42,838 nucleotides of DNA from Treponema sp. (GCA_031279205.1 JAITIX010000136.1:1-42838); one strand, 5' to 3'; counted from the stretch's first letter, positions 31,594-41,161 are shown. Numbers and translations: made by a program. The notes: generated by a model not told the origin, from the sequence alone.

Positions 31594-34251
31594 ATGAACC
31601 CCATGAAGGCAATTGAACTTGAAAAAGCATTCAATCCCAAAGAGTTTGAGGATAGAATCTACGCCCAGTGGAAAGCAAGCGGCGCGTTTAAGCCGGAGGC
31701 AGCGCTGGTAACAGCGGCTCCTTACGTCATCGTTATCCCGCCGCCTAATGTTACGGGCATACTGCACCTAGGGCATGGGCTGAACATCAGTCTGCAAGAC
31801 ATCATCATCCGCTTCCACCGTATGCGGGGAGAACCAACGCTATGGGTGCCTGGCACGGATCACGCGGGCATTGCTACACAGAACGTGGTTGAGAAGCGGC
31901 TGCGGGCAAAGGGGCAAAGCCGCCGCGATCTGGGGCGGGAACGGTTTGTTGAGGAAACCTGGAAAGTGAAGGCGGAACACCACGCCATCATCACGCGCCA
32001 GCTTGAACGCATGGGCGCAAGCGTGGATTGGGACCGCGAGCGCTTCACCTTCGACGAAGGCTTGTCAAAGGCAGTGCGCGAGGTCTTTGTCTCCCTCTAC
32101 GAGCGCGACCTGCTCTATAAGGGTAACTATCTGGTGAACTGGTGTTCATCCTGCGGAACCGCGCTTTCCGATGACGAGGTGGAACACGAGGAAGTTGCCG
32201 GCACGATGTATCATCTGCGCTACCCGTGTTCTGAGGGCGGCTTTATTGAGCTGGCAACCACGCGGCCTGAAACCATGCTGGGCGATACAGCTGTGGCGGT
32301 GCATCCTGACGACGAGCGTTACCACGACCTCATCGGCAAAACCGTGCAACTGCCCCTCTGCAACCGCGCCATACCGGTTGTGGCTGACACATACGTTGAC
32401 CGCACCTTTGGCACTGGTGTTGTCAAAATCACGCCCGCACATGATCCCAATGACTGGGAAGTGGCAAAGCGCCACAACCTGCCCCTCATCAACATACTCA
32501 CGACAGATGGGCGGCTGAACGACGCGGCGCCGGAAAAGTACCGAGGCTTGACCGTGCAAGATGCGCGAGTGGCTGTGCTTGCAGACCTCAAAGTTGAGGG
32601 TTTCTATATTAAAGAAGAAAACATCAAACACGCGGTGGGGCATTGTTACCGCTGCCACACGGTGATTGAGCCGTTTCTCTCCGAGCAGTGGTTCGTGCGA
32701 ATGAAGCCGCTGGCGGAAAAGGCGCTGGCTGCATGGCAGCACGGCGACGTCATCTTTTACCCACGCAAGTGGGAGAACACCTACCGGCGCTGGCTGGAGA
32801 ACATGCGCGACTGGTGTATCAGCCGCCAACTCTGGTGGGGACATCGCATCCCGGCCTGGTACTGCGCAGACTGCGGCAAAACCATCGTGTCCCGCGACAA
32901 CGTAAGTGTCTGTCCCCACTGCGCCTCCGCCAATGTCGCGCAAGACCCCGACGTGCTGGATACCTGGTTCTCAAGCTGGCTCTGGCCCTTCTCAACCCTG
33001 GGCTGGCCTGAAGAAACAGCTGACCTTGCCGCCTTTTACCCGAACACCGCGCTCATCACTGGCTATGACATACTCTTCTTCTGGGTATCGCGCATGATCA
33101 TGGCTGGGCTGGAGTTCACCGGCAAAGCGCCGTTCCGCGACATCTTCCTCACAGGTCTCATCCGCGACAAGCAGGGACGCAAGATGAGTAAGAGCCTGGG
33201 CAATGGTCTTGACCCACTCGATCTGGTGGATGAGTTCGGCGCAGACGCCCTCCGCTTCACACTGGCGTTTATGTGCGCACAGGGTCAGGACATACTCATT
33301 GATAAGGAGGCGTTTAAGCTGGGGTCCAAGTTCGCCAACAAGGTCTGGAACGCCAGCCGCTATATCCTGATGAACCTTGAGGGGCGCACGCTGGTTGCTG
33401 TCAATGCCCTTTCACCCGCTGACCGCTGGATATACGCCCGCCTCAACACTGCGGCAAAGGCCATGAGCGAGGCCTTTCTGTCATACCGTTACAACGACGC
33501 TGCCAGCACTGCCTACGAGTTCTTCTGGAACGACTTTTGCGACTGGTACGTTGAGGCAACAAAGCTGTCGCTGCGCGCCGGAGACGACGCGGAGAAAGAC
33601 CGCGTTAGCACCGTGCTTCTGGACGTGCTTGCCCAATCCCTTCGCTTACTCCACCCGCTCCTTCCCTTTGTTACCGAGGCGATTCACGAAAAGCTGCCGA
33701 ACAGCGCCGGCTTGCTCATCAGCGCCCCGTATCCAGCATACGACGAGGCGCGCACTGACATTGTGGCTGAACAGAACTTTGGTTTCTTGCAGGAACTGGT
33801 GCGTATGATACGCACACTCAAGAGCGAGTGTGCGATTCCTGCCGATAAGAAAATACCGGCGCTTGTGCGTTTCAATGCTGGGGACTTGCGGGCAGCGTTT
33901 CTGTGGGAACAGGCCGAGCTTTGCAAGCTGCTCGCCGGCATTGTCGACCTGCGTATCGAAGAAGCCATGGGTCAAGGCAATGCAAAGGCGGGTGCTATCA
34001 CGCTGCTGGGTTCGGGCTTTGAGGCATTTGTGTTCGTGGCTGAGGCGGTTGACCTTGGCTTTCTCAAGCAGAAGTTCAGCAAGGCGCTTGATAAGGACAA
34101 GAAGTTTATCAAGGGCTTGGAAGCCAAACTGAACAACGACAGCTTTGTTACAAACGCGCCGCCAGAACTGGTTATCGCTGAGAAAGCAAAGTTGGACGAA
34201 GCTTTGAAGCGGACAGGTAAGTTGGCGGCTTACATTGCTAATATGGCTTGA
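31594..34251 (+). CDS. valS: Valyl-tRNA synthetase
   Basis: Class I aminoacyl-tRNA synthetase charging tRNA-Val. PPPNVTGILHLGHGLN contains the HIGH-type motif, GRKMSKSLGNGLDPL the KMSKS loop. The editing domain has LATTRPETMLGDTAVAVHPDDERY, and zinc-type cysteine pairs appear in NWCSSCGTALSDDEVE and CADCGKTIVSRDNVSVCPHC. The C-terminal coiled coil is KKFIKGLEAKLNNDSFVTNAPPELVIAEK. Length is 885, within the usual range. A 7-bp hairpin (AAAGTCT/AGACTTT, 34251-34269) covers the stop codon but has no T-run. Confidence 0.97.
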   Translation: MNPMKAIELEKAFNPKEFEDRIYAQWKASGAFKPEAALVTAAPYVIVIPPPNVTGILHLGHGLNISLQDIIIRFHRMRGEPTLWVPGTDHAGIATQNVVEKRLRAKGQSRRDLGRERFVEETWKVKAEHHAIITRQLERMGASVDWDRERFTFDEGLSKAVREVFVSLYERDLLYKGNYLVNWCSSCGTALSDDEVEHEEVAGTMYHLRYPCSEGGFIELATTRPETMLGDTAVAVHPDDERYHDLIGKTVQLPLCNRAIPVVADTYVDRTFGTGVVKITPAHDPNDWEVAKRHNLPLINILTTDGRLNDAAPEKYRGLTVQDARVAVLADLKVEGFYIKEENIKHAVGHCYRCHTVIEPFLSEQWFVRMKPLAEKALAAWQHGDVIFYPRKWENTYRRWLENMRDWCISRQLWWGHRIPAWYCADCGKTIVSRDNVSVCPHCASANVAQDPDVLDTWFSSWLWPFSTLGWPEETADLAAFYPNTALITGYDILFFWVSRMIMAGLEFTGKAPFRDIFLTGLIRDKQGRKMSKSLGNGLDPLDLVDEFGADALRFTLAFMCAQGQDILIDKEAFKLGSKFANKVWNASRYILMNLEGRTLVAVNALSPADRWIYARLNTAAKAMSEAFLSYRYNDAASTAYEFFWNDFCDWYVEATKLSLRAGDDAEKDRVSTVLLDVLAQSLRLLHPLLPFVTEAIHEKLPNSAGLLISAPYPAYDEARTDIVAEQNFGFLQELVRMIRTLKSECAIPADKKIPALVRFNAGDLRAAFLWEQAELCKLLAGIVDLRIEEAMGQGNAKAGAITLLGSGFEAFVFVAEAVDLGFLKQKFSKALDKDKKFIKGLEAKLNNDSFVTNAPPELVIAEKAKLDEALKRTGKLAAYIANMA

Positions 34252-34322
34252 AAGTCTGCGGAAGACTTTGTCAGCACCGCGATTCACGGACTTTTTAGTG
34301 ACGCCTTAATATCGGAGGAAGT

Positions 34323-34874
34323 ATGACATCAGAGGAAATGTTTCGTTTAAGCGGCACCCATCTTGCGCCTTACATCCAGCTTGCCTCAGCCCTTATTGGC
34401 AAAGTGAGGGAAGGCGGCGGCAATATGTTCAGGCATCAGATCGATACCATGAGCATACTCATCGACTATGGCTACGTTGATTCGGTGCTGCTCAAGGCGT
34501 CGCTGGTGCATGACCTCATTGAGGACGTGGCCGGATTTAACCATAACCTACTCATGTCTGTTGACTATGAAGGCCCCTCAGTCTACGACCTGGTGCTTGA
34601 GGTAACGCGCTTCCCCGGCGAGACCAAGCCTGAATTTCTCACGCGGATTCTCAAAACCGGCTCGCATCACGCCAAAATCCTCAAGGTTGCAGACCGTATC
34701 TCCAACATGATCGCGCTTGGCTTTGTAGTGAAGACTGAGTTCATCGACCGCTATACCAAAGAAACCATGAAATACATCTATCCCATCGCAGCGGAAGTAG
34801 ACAAAGCCATGTTGTCCGAGCTGGAAGCCCTGGTTGAGTCCCGAAAGAAGTACGTCGAGGCCCTGACAAAATAG
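34323..34874 (+). CDS. HD-domain hydrolase resembling the SpoT/SAH hydrolase domain
   Basis: A 183-residue stand-alone HD protein. FRHQIDTMSILIDYGYVDSVLLKASLVHDLIEDV gives the first His, then the HD pair with the E-D that follows it in RelA/SpoT hydrolase domains (HDxxED). ILKVADRISNM carries the later conserved Asp. This pattern is that of small alarmone hydrolases acting on (p)ppGpp, but no synthetase domain is attached and the substrate is inferred. GGAGG lies before the ATG, and it follows valS by 71 bases in the same direction. Confidence 0.8.
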   Translation: MTSEEMFRLSGTHLAPYIQLASALIGKVREGGGNMFRHQIDTMSILIDYGYVDSVLLKASLVHDLIEDVAGFNHNLLMSVDYEGPSVYDLVLEVTRFPGETKPEFLTRILKTGSHHAKILKVADRISNMIALGFVVKTEFIDRYTKETMKYIYPIAAEVDKAMLSELEALVESRKKYVEALTK

Positions 34875-35019
34875 ACTGATTGTCGCTGCGTTGCATCACC
34901 GTTCTCACCCGATAGCAAAAATGACGAGCAAATCCTACCGACCCAGGCACTGTGCCAGAGGCTTTATGGCGCATGACTATTGCGTGCTACTCGTGTATGA
35001 TTCCGGCAAGGAGGCTGCG

Positions 35020-36003
35020 ATGATTACGATTTATGTTCAGGGTAAGCGGGTACTTATCGAAGCTAAAGAAGTAAGCAAGGACTGCTGGATTGACTCACGG
35101 AATGTTGACGCGAAGGACCTTGATCTGCTTGAACGGGAATATGGTATTGCCAGTGAACTGCTAGTTGACATCATGGACATGGACGAACAGGCGCGTGTCG
35201 AGAAGGAGGATGAGTATACCGCCTTTATCGTGCGGATACCGGTGTACGACGTGGAGGCTGATCCGATGTTCTTCACGCTGCCTTTGGGAATCGTGCTGTT
35301 CAGCGATAAGATCATCACCATCTGCCAGAAATCAAGCGAGGCGCTGGACGATATTGCGCGGAGTAAGGTGCGGGGACTGAACCTTGCCAACAAAAGCGCC
35401 TTTGTGCTTAACCTGCTGGGACGCTCCGCCTTCACCTTCCTGCGTTTCCTCAAAGACATCAACCGCCGAAGTACCCGAATAGAACATGACCTCCAGAAGT
35501 CCATCAAGAACAACGAGCTTATCCAGCTTCTTTCGCTCCAGAAGTCGCTCGTGTACTTTACCACGAGCATCAAAACCAATGAACTTCTGCTGGAGAAACT
35601 GCGGAAGTCGCCGCTCATCCGGTTTAAGGAGGATGAAAAGGACCTGCTTGAGGATGTGGTAACCGAAAATAAGCAGGCGATTGAGATGGCGAACATCTAT
35701 TCCGCGACCCTCTCCGGCACTATGGACGCCTTTGCCAGCGTCATCTCCAATAACCTCAGTATCGTGATGAAGCGCCTAACCATTGTGTCCATCGTGATGA
35801 TGATCCCGACGCTCATCTACAGCTTCTTCGGCATGAATGTGCCGATTCCTTTCAGCGAACTTCCCTTCGCGTTTGTGGGCATCACCGGCGGGAGTCTGCT
35901 TATCTCAGTACTGGGAGCCATATTTCTTAACACCAAACCCAGCATAGAAAGCGGGAAGAGTCAACAAAAGCGAACGGGGGTTGGCTTAACGCGAAAACGT
36001 TAA
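35020..36003 (+). CDS. corA: CorA-family divalent cation transporter
   Basis: Pentameric Mg2+ (or Co2+/Ni2+) channel of the inner membrane. The N-terminal cytoplasmic domain includes DIMDMDEQARVEKEDEYTAFIVRIP, and the long stalk helix follows. The C-terminus has two membrane helices: RLTIVSIVMMIPTLIYSFFGMNVPIPF, with the signature Y/F-GMN, and FAFVGITGGSLLISVLGAIFL. The start at 35020 has AAGGAGG five bases upstream; the ORF-track extension of 43 codons is dropped. Length is 327 residues. It is nine bases from the ABC-F gene. Confidence 0.93.
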   Translation: MITIYVQGKRVLIEAKEVSKDCWIDSRNVDAKDLDLLEREYGIASELLVDIMDMDEQARVEKEDEYTAFIVRIPVYDVEADPMFFTLPLGIVLFSDKIITICQKSSEALDDIARSKVRGLNLANKSAFVLNLLGRSAFTFLRFLKDINRRSTRIEHDLQKSIKNNELIQLLSLQKSLVYFTTSIKTNELLLEKLRKSPLIRFKEDEKDLLEDVVTENKQAIEMANIYSATLSGTMDAFASVISNNLSIVMKRLTIVSIVMMIPTLIYSFFGMNVPIPFSELPFAFVGITGGSLLISVLGAIFLNTKPSIESGKSQQKRTGVGLTRKR

Positions 36004-36012
36004 AGAAAACTT

Positions 36013-37542
36013 ATGGCGAACTTTTTATCATTTAACCATGTTGAGTTTTCCTACCCCGCGTCGGTCTTTCCGGTATTACAGAACCTGCGCTTTGAGCTGC
36101 GCGGAGGCTGGACTGGCGTTACCGGCGAAAACGGCGCGGGGAAGACTACGCTGTTACTGCTTGCGGCTGACCTGCTCAAGCCCACAGGCGGCGTGATACA
36201 AGGGCCTGAAAGCCGGCTCTACTGCCCCCAGAGAACAGACCAGCTTTGGGAAGATGAGCGGTTCAGGACTGCTGTTGATGGCTTTTTCTTTTCCGGGGAT
36301 AACGAGGCCGGGCGGCTCATGAATACGCTCCACGTTGAGTGGGATTGGACTGAGCGCTGGGACAGCCTCAGTCACGGCGAGCGCAAGCGTTTACAGCTTG
36401 CCGTGGCGCTCTTCCATAAGCCGCATATATTGGCGCTTGATGAGCCGACCAACCACCTTGACCGCAAGGCGCGGACGCTGGTGATCGAGGCGCTTGAGGC
36501 TTACGACGGAATCGGTCTACTGGTAAGCCACGATCGGGCGCTTCTTGATCAGTTCTGCAAGAATTGCCTCTTTCTGGAAGCTGGTAACGCAGTTCTGCGG
36601 CCTGGGGGCGTTTCAGCCGGACTTGAGGAGGATGCGCGGGAGCAGCTCAGTAAGCAGCGTGAGCGTAAGAACCTGCAAACCAAGCGCAAGCGGCTTGCTA
36701 CGGAAGCTGATAAGCGGCGGCGGACCGTCGAGGGCAGTCGCAATCGCCTGTCTCAGAGCCGTGTTGATCCCAAAGACCACGATACGCGGCGTAAGATACG
36801 CCTCGCTGTCCTGTCCGGCAAGGACAAGATAGGTGCTGATCTCTATAAGCGCATGGAAAACCGGCTTGAAAAGGCTGATGAGGCGCTGGATGAGGCGCGT
36901 TTCCGTCCAGAGCGTCCAACGGGACTCACTCTCCACGTAGCAGCTTCCAAAGCCGACCGGCTTTTCTTTCTTGAGGCGGGCGAGATTCCTCTGGGTGAGG
37001 AACGCTGGCTCGCGTTTCCTGAGCTGACCATTGCCCCGCTTGACCGTGTTGCCCTCATTGGTCCCAATGGGGCGGGCAAGTCTACGCTGATTCGGCATAT
37101 CCTGGCTAATATGCCAGAGCGAGTTTCGCTGCTCTACGTTCCGCAGGAACTGAGTGTGGAGGAAAGCAACGTTTTATTTGCAAAGCTGATGAGCATTGAC
37201 GAAAAGAGCCGGGGTGAGATTTTGTCGCGCTTCTCCAGACTTGGTTCTGACCCGCGTGGTCTACTTCAGTCCACGTCGTCTGGCAGAGGCGCTCCCAGCC
37301 CAGGCGAAACGCGCAAGTTGCTTGTGGCGCATGGCGTGTTCCAGAATCCGGCACTCATCATCATGGACGAACCTACCAATCACCTCGACCTGAAATCCAT
37401 ACAACTCTTGGAGGCAATGTTAAGCGAAGCTGTTTGCGCTCTGCTTCTGGTGAGCCACGATGAGGTCTTTTTATCAAGGTTGACGAATCGCTCCTGGGTC
37501 ATTACTGATGGCCGTGTTTCCATACATGAGAAGGAGTTATAA
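36013..37542 (+). CDS. ABC-F family ATPase
   Basis: Two ABC domains without membrane segments, 509 residues. Domain 1 has GENGAGKTT, LSHGERKRLQLA and LALDEPTNHLD; domain 2 has GPNGAGKSTL, SPGETRKLLVA and IIMDEPTNHLD. The domain-2 signature is SPGE rather than the usual LSGG/LSHGE. The linker (about residues 205-290) is long, very rich in Lys and Arg and predicted helical (KQRERKNLQTKRKRLATEADKRRR). Family knowledge: ABC-F proteins bind the ribosomal E site and act in translation or antibiotic protection; which of these applies is not readable here. The 23-bp minisatellite begins within its stop codon. Confidence 0.9.
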   Translation: MANFLSFNHVEFSYPASVFPVLQNLRFELRGGWTGVTGENGAGKTTLLLLAADLLKPTGGVIQGPESRLYCPQRTDQLWEDERFRTAVDGFFFSGDNEAGRLMNTLHVEWDWTERWDSLSHGERKRLQLAVALFHKPHILALDEPTNHLDRKARTLVIEALEAYDGIGLLVSHDRALLDQFCKNCLFLEAGNAVLRPGGVSAGLEEDAREQLSKQRERKNLQTKRKRLATEADKRRRTVEGSRNRLSQSRVDPKDHDTRRKIRLAVLSGKDKIGADLYKRMENRLEKADEALDEARFRPERPTGLTLHVAASKADRLFFLEAGEIPLGEERWLAFPELTIAPLDRVALIGPNGAGKSTLIRHILANMPERVSLLYVPQELSVEESNVLFAKLMSIDEKSRGEILSRFSRLGSDPRGLLQSTSSGRGAPSPGETRKLLVAHGVFQNPALIIMDEPTNHLDLKSIQLLEAMLSEAVCALLLVSHDEVFLSRLTNRSWVITDGRVSIHEKEL

Positions 37543-38047
37543 GCCTCGGTGTGTCATCACACCTAAGCTCGGTGTGTCTGTCCACCTAAGCTCGGTGTGT
37601 CTGTCCACCTAAGCTTGGTGTGTCATCACACCTAAGCTTGGTGTGTCTGTCCACCTAAGCTTGGTGTGTCTGTCCACCTAAGCTTGGTGTGTCTGTCCAC
37701 CTAAGCTTGGTGTGTCTGTCCACCTAAGCTTGGTGTGTCATCACACCTAAGCTCGGTGTGTCATCACACCTAGGCTCGGTGTGTCATCACACCTAAGCTT
37801 GGTGTGTCATCACACCTAGGCTGAGTGTGTCATCACACCTAAGCTTGGTGTGTCATCACACCTAAGCTTGGTGTGTCTGTCCACCTAAGCTTGGTGTGTC
37901 TGTCCACCTAAGCTTGGTGTGTCATCACACCTAAGCTTGGTGTGTCATCACACCTAAGCTCGGTGTGTCTGTCCACCTAAGCTTAGTGTGTCATCACACC
38001 TAAGCTCGGTGTGTCTGTCCACATAGGCTACGTGTGTACTTCCACAA
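37541..38047. repeat. Minisatellite: 22 units of 23 bp in two interleaved types
   Basis: Units begin AAGCTT/AAGCTC and share GGTGTGTC....CACCT. Two cassettes fill the four-base gap: ATCA (type H, giving the palindrome GGTGTGTCATCACACC) or TGTC (type S, GGTGTGTCTGTCCACC). Order from 37541: H S S H S S S S H H H H H H S S H H S H S and one degenerate last unit. No intermediate cassettes occur. Because 23 is not a multiple of three it cannot encode a peptide repeat. It starts inside the ABC-F stop codon and could form many hairpins in that transcript. Confidence 0.95.
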
Positions 38048-38639
38048 GAAGATATTAAGGTAAGATGTATGGTATTGCTGGTGATACTCTGATGTGGAGG
38101 CAGACGCTGGTGTCAGAGTCGTGAGTGTAGCTAGACCCCTAAAGGGCTGACAGTCCCATTGACTCCCAACGCGATGAGTTCGTCGGTTACTTCGGCATTT
38201 TCAAAATGCCTTGGCGTGGAATGTGTCTGGGGTGGATTCCGGTACCGGGAACCGCATACGCCACGTCTGTCCGCACCGCAGCCTGCAATGACAAAAAAGA
38301 CGGAAATGCTGTTTAACGGCATCCACTGCCGGTTCCTGCTCTGTGGATAATGGCGTTGAATTGCTGACTACGAAGGTCTGGAGCGGTCATGCCGGTTTGA
38401 GAGAAAACGCTTTGCCTTGTTCTTCGCTCACCCGTATCGAGCAAGCGGGGACCAACGAAAACGCCAATAGCATGGTCTGCCGGTTCTTCCTCAAGGGTGC
38501 CGACGTCTGATTCCAATGAACAAGAGCGCCGCAACGCAAGGTTGGAAGAACCGAACATACCGGGTGGTTCTTTCGCCGACAAAGTCTTCCCCGGCTTACC
38601 ACCTCCTTGCTAATCTGTCATGCTCGGTCTGAGCTTCGC
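38048..38639. other. Region without a convincing gene
   Basis: Between the minisatellite and clpA several frames of 60-90 codons are open on the minus strand (38131-38322, 38313-38582, 38387-38602). None has a good start, a ribosome-binding site or a recognisable motif, and they overlap one another. A palindrome copy, GGTGTCAGAGTCG, is at 38109-38121. It may be decayed coding sequence. Confidence 0.5.
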
Positions 38640-41075
38640 CTACATCATTTGTCCTATCTCGTCGGGGATTTCTAAACTGTTGGTAATTTCTTCAAGCTGA
38701 AGAGGCTCAAGTATCTCAATATGGTACTCGCCGTCGCGGAAGTCGGCCTGCGCCGCGCCGCCTTCCGCGAGACGGCCAAACAAAACCTCGTCGACAAAGA
38801 AGGTTTTTATCTTTTCTTCTATAACACGGCCTACATTACGCGCCCCGAACTCGCGACTGTAGCCATCGTTAACGAGCTGTTCCACGCAGACGTCGGTAAT
38901 TTCCAGGGACACGTTTTTCTCAGTAAGCTGGTTCTTAAACAGATCGAGTTCCTTGCGGACGATGGAGTCCATGATCTCCTTAGACAAATGGCCAAAGCGC
39001 ACCACTGCGTCCAGACGATTGCGGAACTCCGGCGTAAAGATTTTCTCCACAGCACTGTCCACGACTGATTCGTCGATGTTGCGCTCGCCAAAGCCGATGA
39101 GACTCTTGCCAATGTCCCGCGCTCCGGCATTACTCGTCATAATGAATACCACGTTACGGAAGTCTGACTTCCTCCCGTTGTTGTCGGTGAGGGTGGCGTA
39201 GTCCATGATTTGCAGGAGTATGTTGTAGATGTCAGGATGCGCCTTCTCGATTTCGTCAAGCAAAACCACACTGTGCGGCTGTTTGCGGATTGCGTCGGTG
39301 AGCAGTCCGCCTTCCTCATAACCCACATACCCAGGCGGCGAACCAATGAGGCGCGACACGGTGTGCTTTTCCTGATACTCACTCATATCAAAACGGTGCA
39401 TGGAAACGCCCATGATGTCGGCCAGACTGCGGGCAAGCTCGGTTTTGCCTACGCCGGTGGGACCAACAAAGAGGAAGTTCGCTATGGGCTTGCCTTCGGC
39501 GCGGAAACCTGCGCGTGAGCGCTTCACAGCCTTAACCACCGCGGTCAGCGCCTCGTCCTGGCCGAAGATACGCGCCCGCAGTTTGTTTTCAAGGGTGCGC
39601 AGCCTGTCCTTTTCGCTCTCGCCAACCGAGCGTTCAGGAATACGCGCGATACGGGAAACTACTGATTCAACCAAAGATAGGTCAATAGTGATGCGTGCCG
39701 CATGTTCCGGTGTTTTCTGTGGCGGAAGCCCCCGCGCCATGCGGATAAACGCCTCCTCATTGAAGACCTCTTTCCCTGTCTCCACGTCCTGACCATCGAG
39801 GCTCTGTTCGCACTTAAACGCCTCGATACGGGCAAAAGCGCCAGCCTCGTCAATCACATCAATGGCTTTGTCCGGCAAACGCCGTTCAGTGATGTACTGG
39901 GCGGCGAGCCTCACCGCGCCTTCAATGGACTCGTCAGTGTAGCACACATTGTGGAATTCCTCGTATTTAGACCTGAGTCCCTTGAGAATGGCAATAGCAT
40001 CAGTCTCACTCGGCTCATTAACGTCGATTTTCTGAAAACGGCGGGACAGCGCCCGATCTTTGTCAAAGTATTTACTGTATTCCTCGTGGGTAGTTGAACC
40101 AATACAGCGTATCTTGCCGGAAGTCAGCACAGGTTTAAGGAGATTCGAGGCGTCAAGCGCCCCGCCCGATACTGCCCCCGCGCCAACAAGCGTATGAATC
40201 TCATCAATGAAAAGAATAGCCCGCTCTTTTTTGAGCATCTCATCAATAACCCGTTTCACCCGCTCCTCAAAATCGCCCCGATACTTGGTTCCAGCCACCA
40301 AAGCCCCTATATCAAGGGAAAATATAGAAACATCCTTGAGTGTAGGCGGCACGTTTCCAGCCACAATACGCTGGGCAAGCCCCTCGGTGATGGCGGTCTT
40401 GCCCACGCCAGAATCGCCCACATGCACCGGATTGTTTTTCAGTCTGCGGCAAAGTACCTGCACAGTTCGGTCAAGCTCAGCCTCGCGGCCTATCATCGGC
40501 TCCAGCTTGTGTTCCCGCGCCAGAGCAGTCAGCTCGGTCGCGTAGCGATCCAAAGCACCTTTCTTTCCACTCTTAACTTTATGCACCCCTTCCATACCCT
40601 CTTCTTCCCCATTCTCCCGGCCCATTTCATAGTCAGAGCGTGGGAAGAACCCGCCATCAGTGCCGTGGGAAAGCACCTTAACCAGGTCAAAACGCTTAAC
40701 ACCCATCTTCCGCAGGTAGTAAGAGCAATAGTTCCGTTCTTCATCGTAGATGGACACCAGTATATCGGCGATATCTAGAGTCTGCTTCTGGGAAGAACGA
40801 CTCTGAATCACAGCCCGCTCGATCACGCTCTGGAAACCCACAGTCTGAGTTGGCTCTATGTCCTCCATCATTGGAACCTTTTGATCAAAGTAGTTTTCTA
40901 TACCATGTTTAAGCTGATCCAGATTAACACCGCAGGCGGAAAGAATATCCTGCACCTCATCAAAGGCTAGGGCGGCGTATAGTATATGTTCCGGCGTCAG
41001 GTACTCATGGTTCCGTATCCGCGCCTCGGTATAAGCGGCGTTTATAATGGCCTGCAAACGGCCGTTAACTTTCAT
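38640..41075 (-). CDS. clpA: ATP-dependent Clp protease ATP-binding subunit ClpA
   Basis: AAA+ unfoldase of 811 residues. The N-domain (ARIRNHEYLTPEHILYAALAF) is followed by AAA-1 with GDSGVGKTAITEGLAQRI and Walker B AILFIDEIHTLVGAGA, and AAA-2 with GPTGVGKTELARSLA and VVLLDEIEKAHPDIYN. KSLIGFGERN holds the IGF loop that docks ClpP, and no ClpB/ClpC middle domain is present, so ClpA is the best fit. ClpS is encoded just upstream on the same strand, 86 bases away. GGAG lies eight bases before the ATG, with TATAAT about 35 bases upstream. Confidence 0.96.
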   Translation of the reverse strand: MKVNGRLQAIINAAYTEARIRNHEYLTPEHILYAALAFDEVQDILSACGVNLDQLKHGIENYFDQKVPMMEDIEPTQTVGFQSVIERAVIQSRSSQKQTLDIADILVSIYDEERNYCSYYLRKMGVKRFDLVKVLSHGTDGGFFPRSDYEMGRENGEEEGMEGVHKVKSGKKGALDRYATELTALAREHKLEPMIGREAELDRTVQVLCRRLKNNPVHVGDSGVGKTAITEGLAQRIVAGNVPPTLKDVSIFSLDIGALVAGTKYRGDFEERVKRVIDEMLKKERAILFIDEIHTLVGAGAVSGGALDASNLLKPVLTSGKIRCIGSTTHEEYSKYFDKDRALSRRFQKIDVNEPSETDAIAILKGLRSKYEEFHNVCYTDESIEGAVRLAAQYITERRLPDKAIDVIDEAGAFARIEAFKCEQSLDGQDVETGKEVFNEEAFIRMARGLPPQKTPEHAARITIDLSLVESVVSRIARIPERSVGESEKDRLRTLENKLRARIFGQDEALTAVVKAVKRSRAGFRAEGKPIANFLFVGPTGVGKTELARSLADIMGVSMHRFDMSEYQEKHTVSRLIGSPPGYVGYEEGGLLTDAIRKQPHSVVLLDEIEKAHPDIYNILLQIMDYATLTDNNGRKSDFRNVVFIMTSNAGARDIGKSLIGFGERNIDESVVDSAVEKIFTPEFRNRLDAVVRFGHLSKEIMDSIVRKELDLFKNQLTEKNVSLEITDVCVEQLVNDGYSREFGARNVGRVIEEKIKTFFVDEVLFGRLAEGGAAQADFRDGEYHIEILEPLQLEEITNSLEIPDEIGQMM

Positions 41076-41109
41076 CTTTACTACTCCTTCAAGTTCAAAA
41101 ATTTATGTA

Positions 41110-41115
41110 ATTATA
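41110..41115 (-). promoter_or_regulatory. -10 box of clpA
   Basis: TATAAT on the minus strand, leaving about 28 bases of leader with a proper Shine-Dalgarno. The -35 region is not clear. Confidence 0.5.
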
Positions 41116-41161
41116 CTACAATATTGCATACTTTTATAGACAAGCTCTGGAGAGGCCCCTT

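Noticed and set aside
37541-38047. CRISPR array or peptide repeat
   Set aside because: Only two short cassettes alternate, there are no unique spacers, and the 23-bp unit breaks any reading frame.
38131-38602. Three minus-strand ORFs before clpA
   Set aside because: They overlap in different frames, lack start signals and show no family motif.
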